Shown: positions 1-11,545 of the stretch, piece after piece
Layout of the letters: every line of letters starts with the position of its first letter
Position numbering within the stretch: position 1 is the first letter of the stretch
Source: Eurosta solidaginis
Taxonomy: Eukaryota > Arthropoda > Insecta > Diptera > Tephritidae
Assembly: GCF_040869045.1 (NCBI RefSeq)
Contig: NC_090323.1
Coordinates: 259,288,392 to 259,352,391 of the forward strand
Reading direction: 5' to 3'
DNA length: 64,000 nucleotides
Notes under the pieces: generated by a model
Told to the model about the DNA's origin: nothing
The model's input: only the letters and a program-made list of their open reading frames with translations
Database searches by the model: none
Made by a program: the position numbers and the translations under genes

Positions 1-102
1 ACGCAAACAGCTATTAGCTTTCTGCGGAGACCGAATGGTACCTGGACCAGCACAGAAGCGGAAATCCTAGAGCTGCTCCTGGACACACATTTCCCGGGAA
101 AC

Positions 103-1432
103 ATGACCAACGCACCGGAAGTACCAGCAGCAAACCAAGCTGTGAATATACCCATCACTGAGGAGAGGGTGAGGTGGGCAGTTAAAAGTTTTAAACGTTT
201 TAAGGCTGCTGGAGCAGACGGGATTGAACCCGCTCAACTTACCTACTCTTTGGAGTTATCAGACAACTGGCTGCGGTACATATATACCGCTTGTTTGGCT
301 CTGAACTATATTCCGTGTGCACGGAGGAGCGCCACGGTCATATTCATTCCTAAGGCAGGCAAAGCCTCTCACTACGAGCCGAAGGACTACACACCTATCA
401 GTCTTTCATCCTTCGTACTCAAGACCCTAGAGAGAATAGTTAGCGATACACCAAAGGTAAATCTGCGGAGGCTGCGCTACACAGCCTAGTCTCTACTATA
501 GAAACATCCTTGTTCGAAAAGGATTATTGCCTTGTGGTCTTCCTAGACATTAAAGGAGCTTTCAACAATATAAGTCCAGACGCCGGTAACAATGCTTTAA
601 CTGGTCTGGACGTAAATAGACCCCTAGTGGAACTGATTGATCAACTGCTCAGGGGAAGGAAAGTGCTTTCCTCACTGGGGAAGGTTGATATAACTCGATC
701 GACACGCCCCAGGGTGGTGTCCTTTCACCTCTACTATAGAACCTAACGGTAAACTCGCTACTAAGAGATATTAGTTGGGAGAGCGGGAAGGTTGTGGCAT
801 ATGCTGATGACCTAGCGATTGTCTACAGAGGCAAGTTCCCACAAACTGTATGCGACTTGATGCAGGTAACATTGCGAGAGGTTTCCCTGTGGGCTTCCCG
901 ATGTGGACTCAGCGTCACTTCCGATAAATTTGAGCTTATCTTATATACCAAACGATACAAAATACCATCGTTAAACCTACCAGAACTAAATGGGGTGCGC
1001 CTAAGCCTGGCAGATAAAGCCACATTACTAGGCGTAGTTTTACACAAAAAGCTGAACTGGAAGGACAACGTTATTCAGCGACAAAAGCAAGGGTACATTG
1101 CATTATATACGTGTAAAAGAGCCATTGGCAAAAAATGGGGACTCACCCCCAACATATGCAGATGGATTTATACCGCGATTATCAGACCCATACTGCTGTA
1201 TGGGGTAGTCGTATGGTGGCCAGCATTGAGCAAGGCGTCAAACCTAAACTATTTAGGTAAAGTCCAAAGATCCAGCATGATAAGCATAAGGGGGGCTCTA
1301 AGAACACGGCCTAGCGAAGCTCTTCAGGTCATTATTGACATCCTTCCATTGGATCTAGCTGGTCATCGAGCAGCGGCAACGTCAGCCCTGCGTCTAAGGG
1401 AGTTGTCGTTTTGGAACAACAAGACCACATGA
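103..1432 (+). pseudogene. LOA1 reverse transcriptase remnant
   Basis: Three open stretches in different frames (103-489, 510-746, 794-1432) together cover a non-LTR reverse transcriptase. Visible landmarks are AGADGIEPAQL and a PKDY-PISL block, then VVFLDIKGAFNN (catalytic Asp), a frameshifted TPQGGVLSP block near 705-730, and AYADDLAIVY (the YADD active site) at 797-826. Compared with LOA2, about 60 bases are missing near 440-460, and a stop stands in place of the Trp after GGVLSPLL. The thumb region follows, with MLYGVVVWW-like sequence. It would copy element RNA at a nicked target, but cannot make an intact enzyme now. Confidence 0.85.
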
Positions 1433-1539
1433 CACTCAAGTATACTAAACAAATACAGTTTTCTTCCTCCTAGCACGGATTACTGTGCGACCACTACAAA
1501 TGCGGAAACCAACTTTAAGATAAACAGACCCAGCAGGGA

Positions 1540-2431
1540 TGCCTGGACGGAGTCGGATAAGTGCCTTGCTATGAGCAGCAGCATTTCCATAAACACGGAC
1601 GGCTCCAAGCTAAACGGTAGAGTTTGAGGTGTAGTATATTCAAGGGACCTTGACCTCCAGCTCTCATTCAGACTACCCGACCACTGCAGTGTATTCCAGG
1701 CAGAAGTTGCAGCCATAACGGAAGCCGCAGCTAGGATAGGGACATACAATGTCGGCAAAGAAATGTTTATCTTCGGCGACAGCTAAGCTGCCATAAAATC
1801 TCTTGGCTCCCACTCGTTCAATTCTGAACTAGCACTAAACTTTCGCCGATCTCTTCAAGAGATGGCTCAACAGAACCGTGTACATCTCACATGGGTCCCT
1901 GGACATAGGGATATCGAGGGAAACTGCATTGCAGATGAACACGCTAGGCAGGGTACAACCAGGCAGGTTCTTCCTGGACAAGATCGCTTAGGTATGCCCC
2001 TGTCCACATGCAAGCTAATGCTAAAAGAGCACATTTACCGTCAAGCCGAAAAAACATGTCCTCAAACACCGGGATGTCGAACATCGAAAGAAACCTGGCC
2101 TAAATGGGATGCTAAAAGATCCTGTCACGTGCACAACCTAAGAAGGGATACAATTTCCACACTTGTGGGGGCACTAACGGGTCATTGCCTCATAGGTAGG
2201 CATGCAGAAAGGTTAGGAGCGCCTTATCGTCGTTGCTGTAGGAGTTGTAAAGAGGATGAGCAGGAGGAAACAGTGGTTCACATCATTTGCAACTGCCGAG
2301 CACTAAGCGGAGCACGGCAGCGCTTTCTGGAAGCTCCATTTCTTGATAATCTGAGCCAGGTTGGGGAGCATGACGTCAACGACCTGGTAGCTTTCATCAG
2401 GTCCTCAAAATGGTACGAAGAGGAAAGGTAA
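1540..2431 (+). pseudogene. LOA1 RNase H domain remnant
   Basis: One frame carries the four acidic landmarks of a type I RNase H: NTDGSK near 1592, FQAEVAAI near 1696, GDS-AAIKSL near 1778, and the HLTWVPGHRDIEGNCIADE block near 1883-1940. Two in-frame stops interrupt it: TGA at 1625 and TAA at 1784. The second sits where related elements have Gln, so a C-to-T change is likely. The C-terminal part (about 2100-2431) has a cysteine-rich stretch (CCRSCKEDEQEETVVHIICNC) that is typical of the tail of these proteins. The stretch 1862-2431 is still open. Confidence 0.85.
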
Positions 2432-2515
2432 CGGTGTTTTTCGTGGTATCACAACGGGCCTAATACTACTGGCCTAAGTGTGCCCTCGGGCAGCCACCCT
2501 AACCTAACCTAAACC

Positions 2516-2935
2516 TATTTGAATGATGGTATCACCGAGAGAGAAAACCTACAAACAATATCACTTTGCGAAATTGCATTAAACCCGGGCGTAAAATTGC
2601 GAGTGAGTTCATGGGTTTCGAAAACTGGAATGGATTTGGAAGTTTCGCATATACTCCAATCTGCAGAACTTCAAGTAATCCCAAGCAACGAATGTAAGGA
2701 TCAATATGTGGCTCATTATGCTGCGGAAAGGAGAACTCTCCCAACAACAGCAATTTGTTTAATGGATACGCAGCATGCAAATAATACGTGTTTGGGAGAT
2801 CCTGGTGCACCGGCCGTTGAGGATGGAACACTTTGTGCGATGGTACCAGGTGGGCACCAACATTATCCGATTATATACACAAGTATGAGGAATATTTATG
2901 TTCGAAACTTTATAGCAAGTGCGATAAGATCTTAA
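2516..2935 (+). pseudogene. SPH1: C-terminal half of a trypsin-family serine-protease homolog
   Basis: This is the second barrel of a chymotrypsin-fold protein and aligns along its length with SPH2 (56670-57052). Features include the ENLQTISLCEIALNPG stretch, a VSSWVSK equivalent of the usual GWG strand, ECKDQY, ICL, and YTSMRNIYVRNFI at the C-terminus. The GDSGGP motif that holds the catalytic serine reads GDPGAP, so Ser is Pro and the protein could not cleave. The first half is absent: homology begins exactly where the LOA1 tail ends. A host-gene copy cut by the retrotransposon is likely. An AATAAA lies near 3090. Confidence 0.75.
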
Positions 2936-3248
2936 GTGTAAGGTGTTTTTTTAAATCGACTGTGGAGTTCGCCTAACCCGGCTGAACGCTTCATCTAGAA
3001 CTTTTTTCATAAAGATTTTAGCTTACGTCAAAACATAGAATTTATGCTAAGATAGAGCGTCTTCGCAATATTTCTTTTTGTGTTATATGCAAATAAATAA
3101 TAAGAAATGCAATTGCGATTTAAAAAAAAAATTTGGTTGTATGCATTTAAGATGTGATGCATGCAAATGCCTTAGGTTGTGATATCAAACTTTAAACATA
3201 GCTTTAAAGTTACTTCGCAAACTTGACCACTTCTCTATATGAATTATT
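2936..3248 (+). other. SPH1 3' flank, shared with the SPH2 flank
   Basis: No gene is seen. The stretch matches the 3' flank of SPH2 (57056-57300) in patches: the post-stop segment with TTTAAATCGACTG, the block ACATAGAATTTATGCTAAG, and a block around TTTAAACATAGCTTTAAAGT. The duplication therefore covered the 3' UTR and beyond, and the two copies have since drifted with indels. Confidence 0.7.
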
Positions 3249-4991
3249 AACCGAACATTACATACTCAGTTGAGAGCTATGGTGACAACATAAGGGAAAA
3301 TAACCATGTAGGAAAATGAGCCGAGGGAAACCCTGGAATGTGTTTGTATGACATGTGTATCAAGTGAAAGGCATTAAAGAGTATTTTATGAGGGAATGGG
3401 CCATAGTTCTACAGGTGGACGCCATTTAGGGATATCGCCATAAAGGTGGATCAGGGTTGACTCTAGAATTTGTTTGTACGATATGGGCATCAAATGAAAG
3501 GTGTTAATGAGTATTTTAAAAGGGAGTAATCCTTAGTTCCATAGGTGGACCCCGTTTCGAGATATCTCCATAAAGGTGGACCAGGGGTGACCCTAGAATT
3601 TGTTTGTACAATATGGGTATAAAAAAAGGTGCTAATGAGTATTTTAAAAGGGAGTGTTCCTTAGTTCCATAGGTGGACGCCGTTTCGAGAGATCGCCATA
3701 AAGGTGGACCAGGAGTGACCCTAGAATTTGTTTGTAATATCGCCATAAAGGTGGACCAGGGGTGACTCTAGACTTTGTTTGTACGATATGGGTATCAAAT
3801 GAAAGGTGTTAATGAGTATTTTAAAAGGGAGTTATCCTTATTTCCATAGGTGGACGCCGTTTCGAGATATCTCCATAAAGGTGGACCAGGGGTGACCCTA
3901 GAATTTGTTTATACGATATGGGTATCAAATTGAAGGTATTAATGAGGGTTTTAAAAGGGAGTGGTGGTAGATGTATAGGTGGTCGCCGTTTCGAGATATC
4001 GCCATAAAGGTGGACCAGAGGTGACTCTAGATTACGTTTGTACAATGTGGGTATCAAACGAATGGTGTTAATGGGTATTTTAAAAGGGAGTGGGCCTTAG
4101 TTCTATAGGTGGACGCCTTTTCGAGGTATCGCAATAAAGGTGGACCAGGGGTGATTCTAGACTTTGTTTGTACGATATGGGTATCAAATGAAAGGTGTTA
4201 ATGAGTATTTTAAAAGGGCGTGGGGCTTAGTTCTATAGGTGGACGCCTTTTCGAGATATCGACCAAAATGTGGACCAGGGTGACCCAGAACATCATCTGT
4301 TGGATACCGCTAATTTATTTATATATGTAATACCTGCAAAGATTTCAAGGGTTTTTTATTTCGCCCTGCAGAACTTTTTCATTTTCTTCTACTTAATATG
4401 GTAGGTGTCACAACCATTTTACAAAGTTTTTCCCAAAGTTATATTTCGTGTCATTAACCAATCCAATTACCATGTTTCATACTTTTTTTCGTATTTGGTA
4501 TAGAATTATGGCATTTTTTTAATTTTTCGAAATTTTCGATATCGAAAAAGTGGGCGTGGTCATAGTCGGATTTCGTTCATTTTTTGTACCAAGATAAAGT
4601 GCGTTCAGATAAGTACGTGAACTAAGTTCAGTAAAGATATGTCGATTTTTGCTGTAGTTATCGTGTTAACGGCCATGCGGAAGGACAGACGGACCACTGT
4701 GTATAAAAACTGGGCGTGGCTTCAACCGATTGCGCCCATTTTCACAGAAAACAGTTAGCGTCATAAAATCTATGCCCATACCAAATTTCAAAAGGATTGG
4801 CAAATTTTTGTTCGACTTATGGCATTAAAGGTATCCTAGACAAGTTAAATGAAAAAGGGCGGAGCCACGCCCATTTTGAAATTTTCTTTTATTTTTGTAT
4901 TTTGTTACACCATATCATTATTGGAGTTGAATGTTGACATAATTTACTTATATACTGTAAAGATATTAAATTTTTTGTTAAAATTTTACAA
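3249..4991 (+). mobile_element. Element A copy 1 (A1), truncated at both ends
   Basis: It is homologous to the near-complete copy at 59620-63627. It begins inside the conserved head (AACCGAACATTACATACTCA), carries a tandem 130-bp satellite core at about 3333-4290, then a non-coding tail that contains GTGGGCGTGGTC-type motifs. The tail stops where element T1 is inserted. No protein-coding capacity is seen. It looks like a non-autonomous transposon with an internal tandem-repeat core, an architecture described for some dipteran DINE/Helitron-like elements. I cannot assign the class from the termini. Confidence 0.75.
3333..4290 (+). repeat. 130-bp satellite core of A1 (about 7 units)
   Basis: Units of about 130 bp repeat the motifs TTTGTACGATATGGGTATCA, TTAATGAGTATTTTAAAAGG, AGGTGGACGCC and CGCCATAAAGGTGGACCAGG. 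Units differ by substitutions and short deletions. One at about 3735-3755 is a shortened unit. The minus strand is open in places, but this only reflects the repeat. Confidence 0.9.
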
Positions 4992-5199
4992 TTTATTTAA
5001 TAATTTGGGAAAAATTTAAACAACGTGACATCAGGACGGACAAGGCGACAGCTGTTTCGATTATACCTTGTAAATCTCTTCGAAGCCTTTTCTCCCGGGA
5101 GTGGGAGTCGAACCCGCACCCCTACGATAGTTGAAATTGTTATAAACGCATTCAGCTACGTCATGCCTTAGTTGTTGTAAAGTTTCTCCCAATTGCCTT
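4992..5199 (-). mobile_element. T1: tRNA-like element, right inverted arm missing
   Basis: About 90% like T2 (55942-56199) by eye. The left arm (4992-5044) contains AACAACGTGACATCAGGACG. The core on the minus strand has a Pol III B-box-like GCGGGTTCGACTCCC and an A-box-like TAGCTGAATGCG. In T2 the core is followed by the inverted copy of the arm; here homology ends at about 5199, before that arm. It is inserted in the tail of A1. Confidence 0.7.
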
Positions 5200-5387
5200 C
5201 TTTTTGCATATTTTTATCTTTTACGCACTGAATACTTCGTATGCAATTATGTGTTAAACGTATGCTTGGTACGGCGGTTTTTCAAAGAAACTTTGGTTTT
5301 GTTGCTGTTTTTGTTCTATTTAAGAACTACAACGAATTAACCAATTTTGTCTGTTTGTATGATTTAATCGGGGATTGCCCGTATTAT
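5200..5387. other. Unassigned AT-rich spacer
   Basis: No gene or clear repeat is seen. A short motif, TCGGGGATTGCCC, also occurs near 55878, close to T2, so part of it may belong to a repeat shared by both T loci. Confidence 0.4.
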
Positions 5388-5487
5388 TTTAAGTAGAAGA
5401 AAATGAAAAAGTTTTGCAGGGCGAAATCAAAAGCCCTTGGGATCATGGCAGAAATACTGTTCGTCGTATTACATATATAAATAAACT
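5388..5487 (-). mobile_element. Inverted fragment of element A, left border of the B array
   Basis: Read on the minus strand it matches the part of A that follows the satellite core: TTTATTTATATATGTAATAC, then a TTTCGCCCTGCA equivalent, then TTTTTCATTTTCTTCTACTT. It stops at the first base of the B head. Its partner lies at 34276-34604. Confidence 0.75.
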
Positions 5488-8245
5488 AGCCTTTACCCGC
5501 GACCCCGTCCGCAAGGAGAAAATGAAATATATGGGCTATTGATCCTGCTTATCAAGTTATCTGTTTAAACATTTTTTCTGTCTAATGCATTTTATTTTTA
5601 TAATTGAGTAAAAAAGAACTAAATGAGCTGATAACCTGATAAGATCCCCAAATGATCCCGAATTTATCCAGAAAAAGCCACGAAATGACCTCGACGCTAT
5701 CGCGGACGCATCCCGGAAACCATCCAAAAATCCCCCGAAAAGGTCTCCAAAAGTTCCCGGAATAGTCCCAAAAAACAACGTCCCAAAAATGAAAACGACA
5801 CGATTCTAGACTTATCCAGAGAACCACGCAGAAATCATCCCTGAAGGGTACCAAAATGATCCCGAATAGAGTATGCGGAAGGGTCCCAAGATGATCCCGA
5901 AATAGTCCGGAAATGACCACGATGGGATCCCGCGCGGATCCAGAAATGATCCCGGTAGGGTCCCAAAACTGTTCCGAAAAATTAACAAAAAAATTCCAAA
6001 ATGACTCCTACGGCATACCGGACGGATCCAGAAATGATCTCGGAAGGGTCCGCAAATGATCCCAAAAAGGTCCCGAAATTACCCTGATGGATCCGGCAAA
6101 CCATCAATAAATGATGAGGGAAGGGTCCACAAATGGTCCCGAAATAATACAGAAAAAGTCACGAAATGATCCCTAAGGGGTTCCCAAATTAACCCCGAAA
6201 TAGTCCCGAAAAAGTCCCGGAATTACCCTGATGGGTTCCCGTACAGATCGCGAAATCCATCCAGAAATGATGCTGGACGGGTCCCCAAACGATTCCGTAT
6301 TAGCCCCGAAAAAGTCCCGAAAACCATCCAGAAATGAAACCGTAATAGTCCAGAAGAAGTCCCGAAATGACCCTGACGGGATATCGAACGAATTCCTAAA
6401 TGACCCTGACGTGATCCTGGACAGATCCCGAAATCCATCCAGACATAATTTAAGGAGGGTTCCAAAAAGATCCCGAAATAGCCCCGGAAAAGTCCAGAAA
6501 TTACCCTGACGGGATCCCGGACGAATGCTGAAAACCATCTTTAAATGATCACGAATCCCGAATTGACCCGACGGGATCCCAGAAATGATGCCGGAAATGT
6601 CCCCATATGATCCCCGAAAATCCCCGAATCCCGTATTAGTCGAGAAAAATTCCCGAAATGACCCCGACGGGATCCCGGACGGATCCCGAAACCCATCTAG
6701 AAATGATGCGGAAAAAATACCCCAAATGATCCTGAAATAGTCCCGAAAAGTTCCGAAATGACGCCGACGTGATCCCAGACGGATCCCGAAAACCATTCAG
6801 AAATTATGCCGGTAGGCACCCCAAAAGATCCCGTATTAGTCGAGAAAAATTCCCGAAATGACCCCGACGGGATCCCGGACGGACCCGAAAACCATCCAGA
6901 AATGATACCGAAATGGACCACAAATGATCCCGAAAAAGTCCCGAAATGGCCCCGATGGGATGCTGAACGGATACCGAAAACCATCCAGAAATGATGCCGG
7001 AAAGGTACTCAAATGATCACCTAATAGTCTCGAAATGACGCTGACGGAATCAAGGACGGATCTCGAAAACCATTCCGAAATGATGCCAAAATGGTCCCCA
7101 AAAGATCCCTTATTAGACGCGAAAAAGTTCCGAAATAACCCCGACGGGATCCCGGACGGATCCCCAAAACCATATAGAAATTATACCGGAAGGTAGCACA
7201 AATGATCCCGAAAAAGTCCTGAAATGCCCCCACCTGATCCCGGACGGATCTCGAAAACCATCCAGAAATGATGCTGGAAGATACCCCAAATGATCCCGAA
7301 ATACTCCCGAAATGACCCCGTCGGGACCCCGGACGGTTTCCGAAAACTATCCAAAAATGATGCCGGAAAAGTCCCCAAATGATCCCCTAATATTCCCGAA
7401 ATAACCCCGTCGGGATCCCGGACGGATCCCCAAAACCATCCAGAAATTATACCGGAAGGTACCACAAATGATCCCGAAAAAGTCCTGAAATGACCCCGAC
7501 CGGATCCCGAAAACCATCCAGAAATGATGCTGGAAGATAACCCGAATGATCCCTAAATAGTCCTGAAATGACCCCGGCCGGATTCCGGACGGATCCCGAA
7601 AACCATCTAGAAATGATGCGGAAAAAATACCCCAAATGATACCGAAATAGTCCCGAAAAGTTTCGAAATGACGCCGACGTGATCCCAGACGGATCCCGAA
7701 AACCATCCAGAAATTATGCCGGTAGGTACTCCAAAAGATCCCGTATTAGTCGAGAAAAATTCCCGAAATGACCCCGACGGGATCCCGGACGGTCCCGAAA
7801 ACCATCCAGAAATGATACCGAAATGGACCACAAATGATCCCGAAAAAGTCTCGAAATCGCCCCGATGGGATCCTGAACGGATACCGAAAACCATCCAGAA
7901 ATGATGCCGGAAAGGTACTCAAAATGATCACCTAATAGTCTCGAAATGACGCTGACGGAATCAAGGACGGATCTCGAAAACCATCCCGAAATGATGCCAA
8001 AATGGTCCCCAAAAGATCCCTTATTAGCCGCGAAAAAGTCCCGAAATAACCTCGACGGGATCCCGGACGGATCCCCAAAACCATATAGAAATTATACCGG
8101 AAGGTAGCACAAATGATCCCGAAAAAGTCCTGAAATGCCCCCACCTGATCCCGGACGGATCCCGAAAACCATCCAGAAATGATGCTGAAAGATACCCCAA
8201 ATGATCCCGAAATACTCCCGAAATGACCCCGTCGAGATCTCCGAC

Positions 8246-8476
8246 TGTAGGGTTCTTATTATTTTTATATTAACTTTGTATTTTAGTTACTTTGAACTTT
8301 TTAATTTTTAAATGTATTATCAATATTTTAAGTTTCAATATTGATTTTCAATTTTCAAAAATATTCATGATTGTAAAAAAATAAAAAAAAAATATACTGA
8401 CGCATATATTTAGGCGTTTTAAAAAATATAATTTAAATTTTTATTATAAAATAAAAACGTAGTTTCAATTACTACA
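8246..8476 (+). repeat. LTR1 5' LTR (231 bp)
   Basis: It begins TGTAGGGTTCTTATTAT and ends TTTCAATTACTACA, with TG...CA termini. It matches 13544-13772 apart from a handful of substitutions and small indels. It is very AT-rich. Confidence 0.95.
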
Positions 8477-8495
8477 TTGGCGATCAGCCAGTCTG
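8477..8495 (+). promoter_or_regulatory. LTR1 probable tRNA primer-binding site
   Basis: The sequence right after the 5' LTR reads TTGGCGATCAGCCAGTC. A TGG start at this place fits pairing with the CCA end of a tRNA. Which tRNA is used cannot be settled here; the known CsRn1 tRNA-Trp site is not an obvious match. Confidence 0.55.
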
Positions 8496-8568
8496 TGAAA
8501 CAAAAACATTGCAGTGCAGTTATTTTTTTGCATTTTAACAAATCACAATAAGATACAAAAAAATACGT

Positions 8569-9415
8569 GAAAAGAACGAACAATACCAATACCAGTGCGA
8601 TATTTGTAAAAAAATTTTTAAAACAAAGTCGGTTTTAAATAGACATAAACTATATAATAGCGGAGAAAAGGCCAATAAATGTGATCTTTGTGATAAGCGA
8701 TTTATATATGCTGCGTACTTAAACCAACATATGCGTACTCATACCGGTGAAAAACAATATAAATGCAAATATTACAAAAAAGTGCACTGAATCCGCATTT
8801 ACGTCTACATCTGGGTGATAATATACACAGATGTAAGTTTTGTCCCTTAGCCTTTCGTTTGGCTTCGTAGCTACGGTTACACTCAACTACACATAAAGAT
8901 GAAGATCCAGAGACGCGTGAACAAAATATGGCAGCTTTAAGGGAAGAAGAGGTTAAATTGAAAGTATATAAAACAAAAATATGATTTATAAATCTTGAAT
9001 ACTATATGAAGTAAATAAAGAGATTGTTTAGCTGAAGTGATAAGATATTGAGTAATTAAAGCCAGAAGATAAGGAGTTGGAAGATTTATTTGACAGTTAC
9101 TTTGATCCAATAAGCTAAATGTAAAATCAACAAATTCCACTGTGAAATTATCAACAGCCAACACAATTTAAAAGTACTCAAGTGGCTTCAAAACATTATC
9201 ATCAAACCAATTTCAAACAATTGCTACCGTACATCATCATCATTCATAGGCAAAACCTTCAAACGTTTAAAAAACAACCAAAGGAATTATTATCCTCGAA
9301 TAACTTAAAGGAGAAGCAGTAGCAACGGGAACAACTGCAAACACAACACCATCAAAAGCCATTGCATAAGTATCAGTTACGGCAACAAACTAAATATTCG
9401 CAAGTATTTGAATAA
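8569..9415 (+). pseudogene. Captured C2H2 zinc-finger gene fragment in the LTR1 leader
   Basis: Between the primer site and gag lies host-like coding sequence. From 8596 it reads CDICKKIFKTKSVLNRHK (finger 1, second His lost), then CDLCDKRFIYAAYLNQHM with RTHTGEK linker (a complete finger), then a third finger that meets TGA at 8788. After a -1 frame change, 8787 onward gives another finger, CKFCPLAFRLAS-stop-LRLHSTTH (TAG at 8868), and then KDEDPETREQNMAALREEE, a tail I recognise from dipteran C2H2 proteins, ending at about 8983. Downstream, 9150-9410 is Gln/His-rich in translation with stops. It resembles a reverse-transcribed 3' part of a host transcription-factor gene. No intact product is possible. 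Confidence 0.82.
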
Positions 9416-9547
9416 AAATATCATCTTTTATGTATGTATACTAAAATATAGATATATTATTATTATTATTATTGTAAACTCTCTTTTCATAGAATTACTA
9501 GTTAATTTTACTGTTTTACTAGTGAACTCTCTTCATTTAATTCAATA

Positions 9548-11545
9548 ATGTTTCGTTCACCACAACATAATACACAAACATCTACACTTTCTAATAAACT
9601 AAATGATTCATTTATAAATACACCAAATGACACTCCTCAACAACAAATTACAAATCCATATACAAATGTTACTCAAAATGAAATTTTGGCAGTTTCAGTA
9701 AAACTACCACAATTTTGGACTAATTGTCCGGAAGCATGGTTTATTCATGCCGAAACACAATTTAGTACTAAAAACATTACACAAGAAAACACTAAATACG
9801 AACACATCATTACAGCACTTCCGCAGGAAGTGATAATAACTATTTTGGATTTTATCCAAAATCCCCCCATTAATAACAAATTTACTGAACTTAAAAAAGT
9901 GTTGATAGAAAGACACTCACTTAGCGAAAATTCGAAACTTGATAAAATTTTAAACGATTCTGAGATGGGTGATCGTAAGCCATCAGAATTTTATCGTTCA
10001 TTAATTATATTAGCCGGATCAAATTTTAGTGAAAATATTTTAAAGAAAATTTGGATGCGTAAACTTCCTAAAAATTTGAGTATGATTTTGGCTAGTTCGA
10101 GTTCTAATAATATTACCGAATTAACAAAATTAGCAGATAATATTTGGGAAGTGATAAACAAAAATGAAGTATTTTCGGTTAATAATTTTTCGGATACAAA
10201 AGCACAAAATTCTGTTGTTGAAAACTTGGTTAAAACCACTTCTTTAATGTGTGAAAATTTTCAGAAACTTTCTCTGGAGTTAGCTGAAATTAAAACAGAA
10301 ATGTATCGGAATCAATCTAGGTCGCGTTCCAATTCTAGGAACTATTTTAGAAATTCTTTTAGGCGTCGTTCTAGCTCGCGTAATAATCCAAATTGGTCGT
10401 GCAGATTTCACTACAAATTTGGAAATTATGCTAGAAGTTGTGAACAACCTTGTTCTTATAACAAAAAACAAAGATTCAGCAAACAAAATTCTTCCGATGT
10501 TGCAGCGACGAACAATGGAAATTTAGAATTTTCGACGCGTCGCTTATTTATTTTTGACAGAGAAAACAAACAAAATTTTTTAATTGATAGTGGAGCAGAA
10601 ATTTCGGTATTACCCGCGTCTAAATTTCCTCATACGAAACGTTCAGACATAATTCTCACTGCAGCTAATGGATCAACAATAGCCACTTACGGGAAAAGGC
10701 TTTTAAACGTAAATTTGGGTTTAAGACGTGAATTTCCCTTTACATTTTTGATTGCAGATATAGCCAAGCCAATAATTGGCGCTGATTTTCTTTGTAAATA
10801 TGGTCTTCTTATAGACATTAAACATAAACGTTTAGTAGATCCATTAACCAATCTCTCAGTTAATACAGTATCTTACTTTTGTGATATTCCATTACCCAAA
10901 TTATTTGTGGTTGAAAATAAATTTACAAAATTATTAAAAGAGTTTCCGTCACTTATTTCAGAGCCAGATTATACTAAACCTGTTAAACATACAACAGTAC
11001 ATCGACTTGTAACAGAAGGTAGTCTTCCATTTTCTAAGCCCAGGCGCTTAGATCCGGTAAAATACAAAGTCGCGAAAACGGAGTTTGATTTCTTAGTTAA
11101 AACAGGCATTTGTCGGCCTTCAAATTCTTCAGTAGCATCACCACTTCACCTTGTACCTAAAAAAGAGTTGAATGATTGGCGTCCATGTGGTGATTTTAGA
11201 AGATTGAATATTGTAACTGTTCCTGATCGTTATCCCTTACCTCACATTCAAGATTTTAATATGAACCTTCATAATAAAAATATATTTTCAAAATTAGATT
11301 TAGTTAGGGCATATCACCAAATTCCTATGGCTGAAGAAGATATTTACAAAACTGCTATTACAACTCTTTTCGGTATGTTTGAATTCATGAGAATGCCTTT
11401 CGGACTTAGAAATTCTGCACAAACCTTTCAATGATTCATAAATGAGGTAGTAGGTGACTTAGATTTTGTATATGCTTACATCGACGACTTACTTATTGCA
11501 AGTACAGACGAAGAACAACATTTAAAAGATTTACGTATCCTTTTT
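9548..11545 (+). pseudogene. LTR1 gag-protease-reverse transcriptase, interrupted
   Basis: Starts at ATG 9548 and is open to TGA at 11432. The gag part (residues about 1-320) ends with an Arg/Ser-rich stretch and a C-X2-H-X9-C-X3-C knuckle at about residues 284-301. The aspartic protease motif [12 protein letters not shown] is at about residue 345. The reverse transcriptase has [24 protein letters not shown] and [12 protein letters not shown]. The TGA stands where relatives usually have Arg, which suggests a CpG change. The same frame then continues through YAYIDDLLIAS (catalytic YIDD, near 11476-11508) until about 11545, where the frame shifts. Gag, protease and the start of RT are intact; RT is not. 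Confidence 0.9.

Larger units (their letters stand above)
1..2514 (+). mobile_element. LOA1: decayed LOA/I-like non-LTR retrotransposon, 3' part
   Basis: The region encodes a reverse transcriptase followed by an RNase H domain, the order found in the LOA and I groups of non-LTR retrotransposons. It closely resembles the second copy at 49670-54215. It runs off the left edge of the window, so the endonuclease and ORF1 are not seen. After the last stop at 2431 there is a short 3' UTR ending in CCTAA-type repeats at about 2490-2510, which directly abuts the protease-homolog fragment. All reading frames are broken, so this copy is dead. The LOA assignment rests on recognition of the protein, not on a tree. 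Confidence 0.85.

Noticed and set aside
2488..2512. Telomere-type CCTAA repeats
   Set aside because: Only a few units at the end of LOA1; better explained as the retrotransposon's own 3' tail.
3516..4057. Minus-strand frames with LVHLYGDISKRRPP
   Set aside because: They translate the 130-bp satellite of element A and recur in every A copy.
5640..8245. CRISPR array
   Set aside because: Repeats are contiguous without unique spacers, and the DNA is animal.
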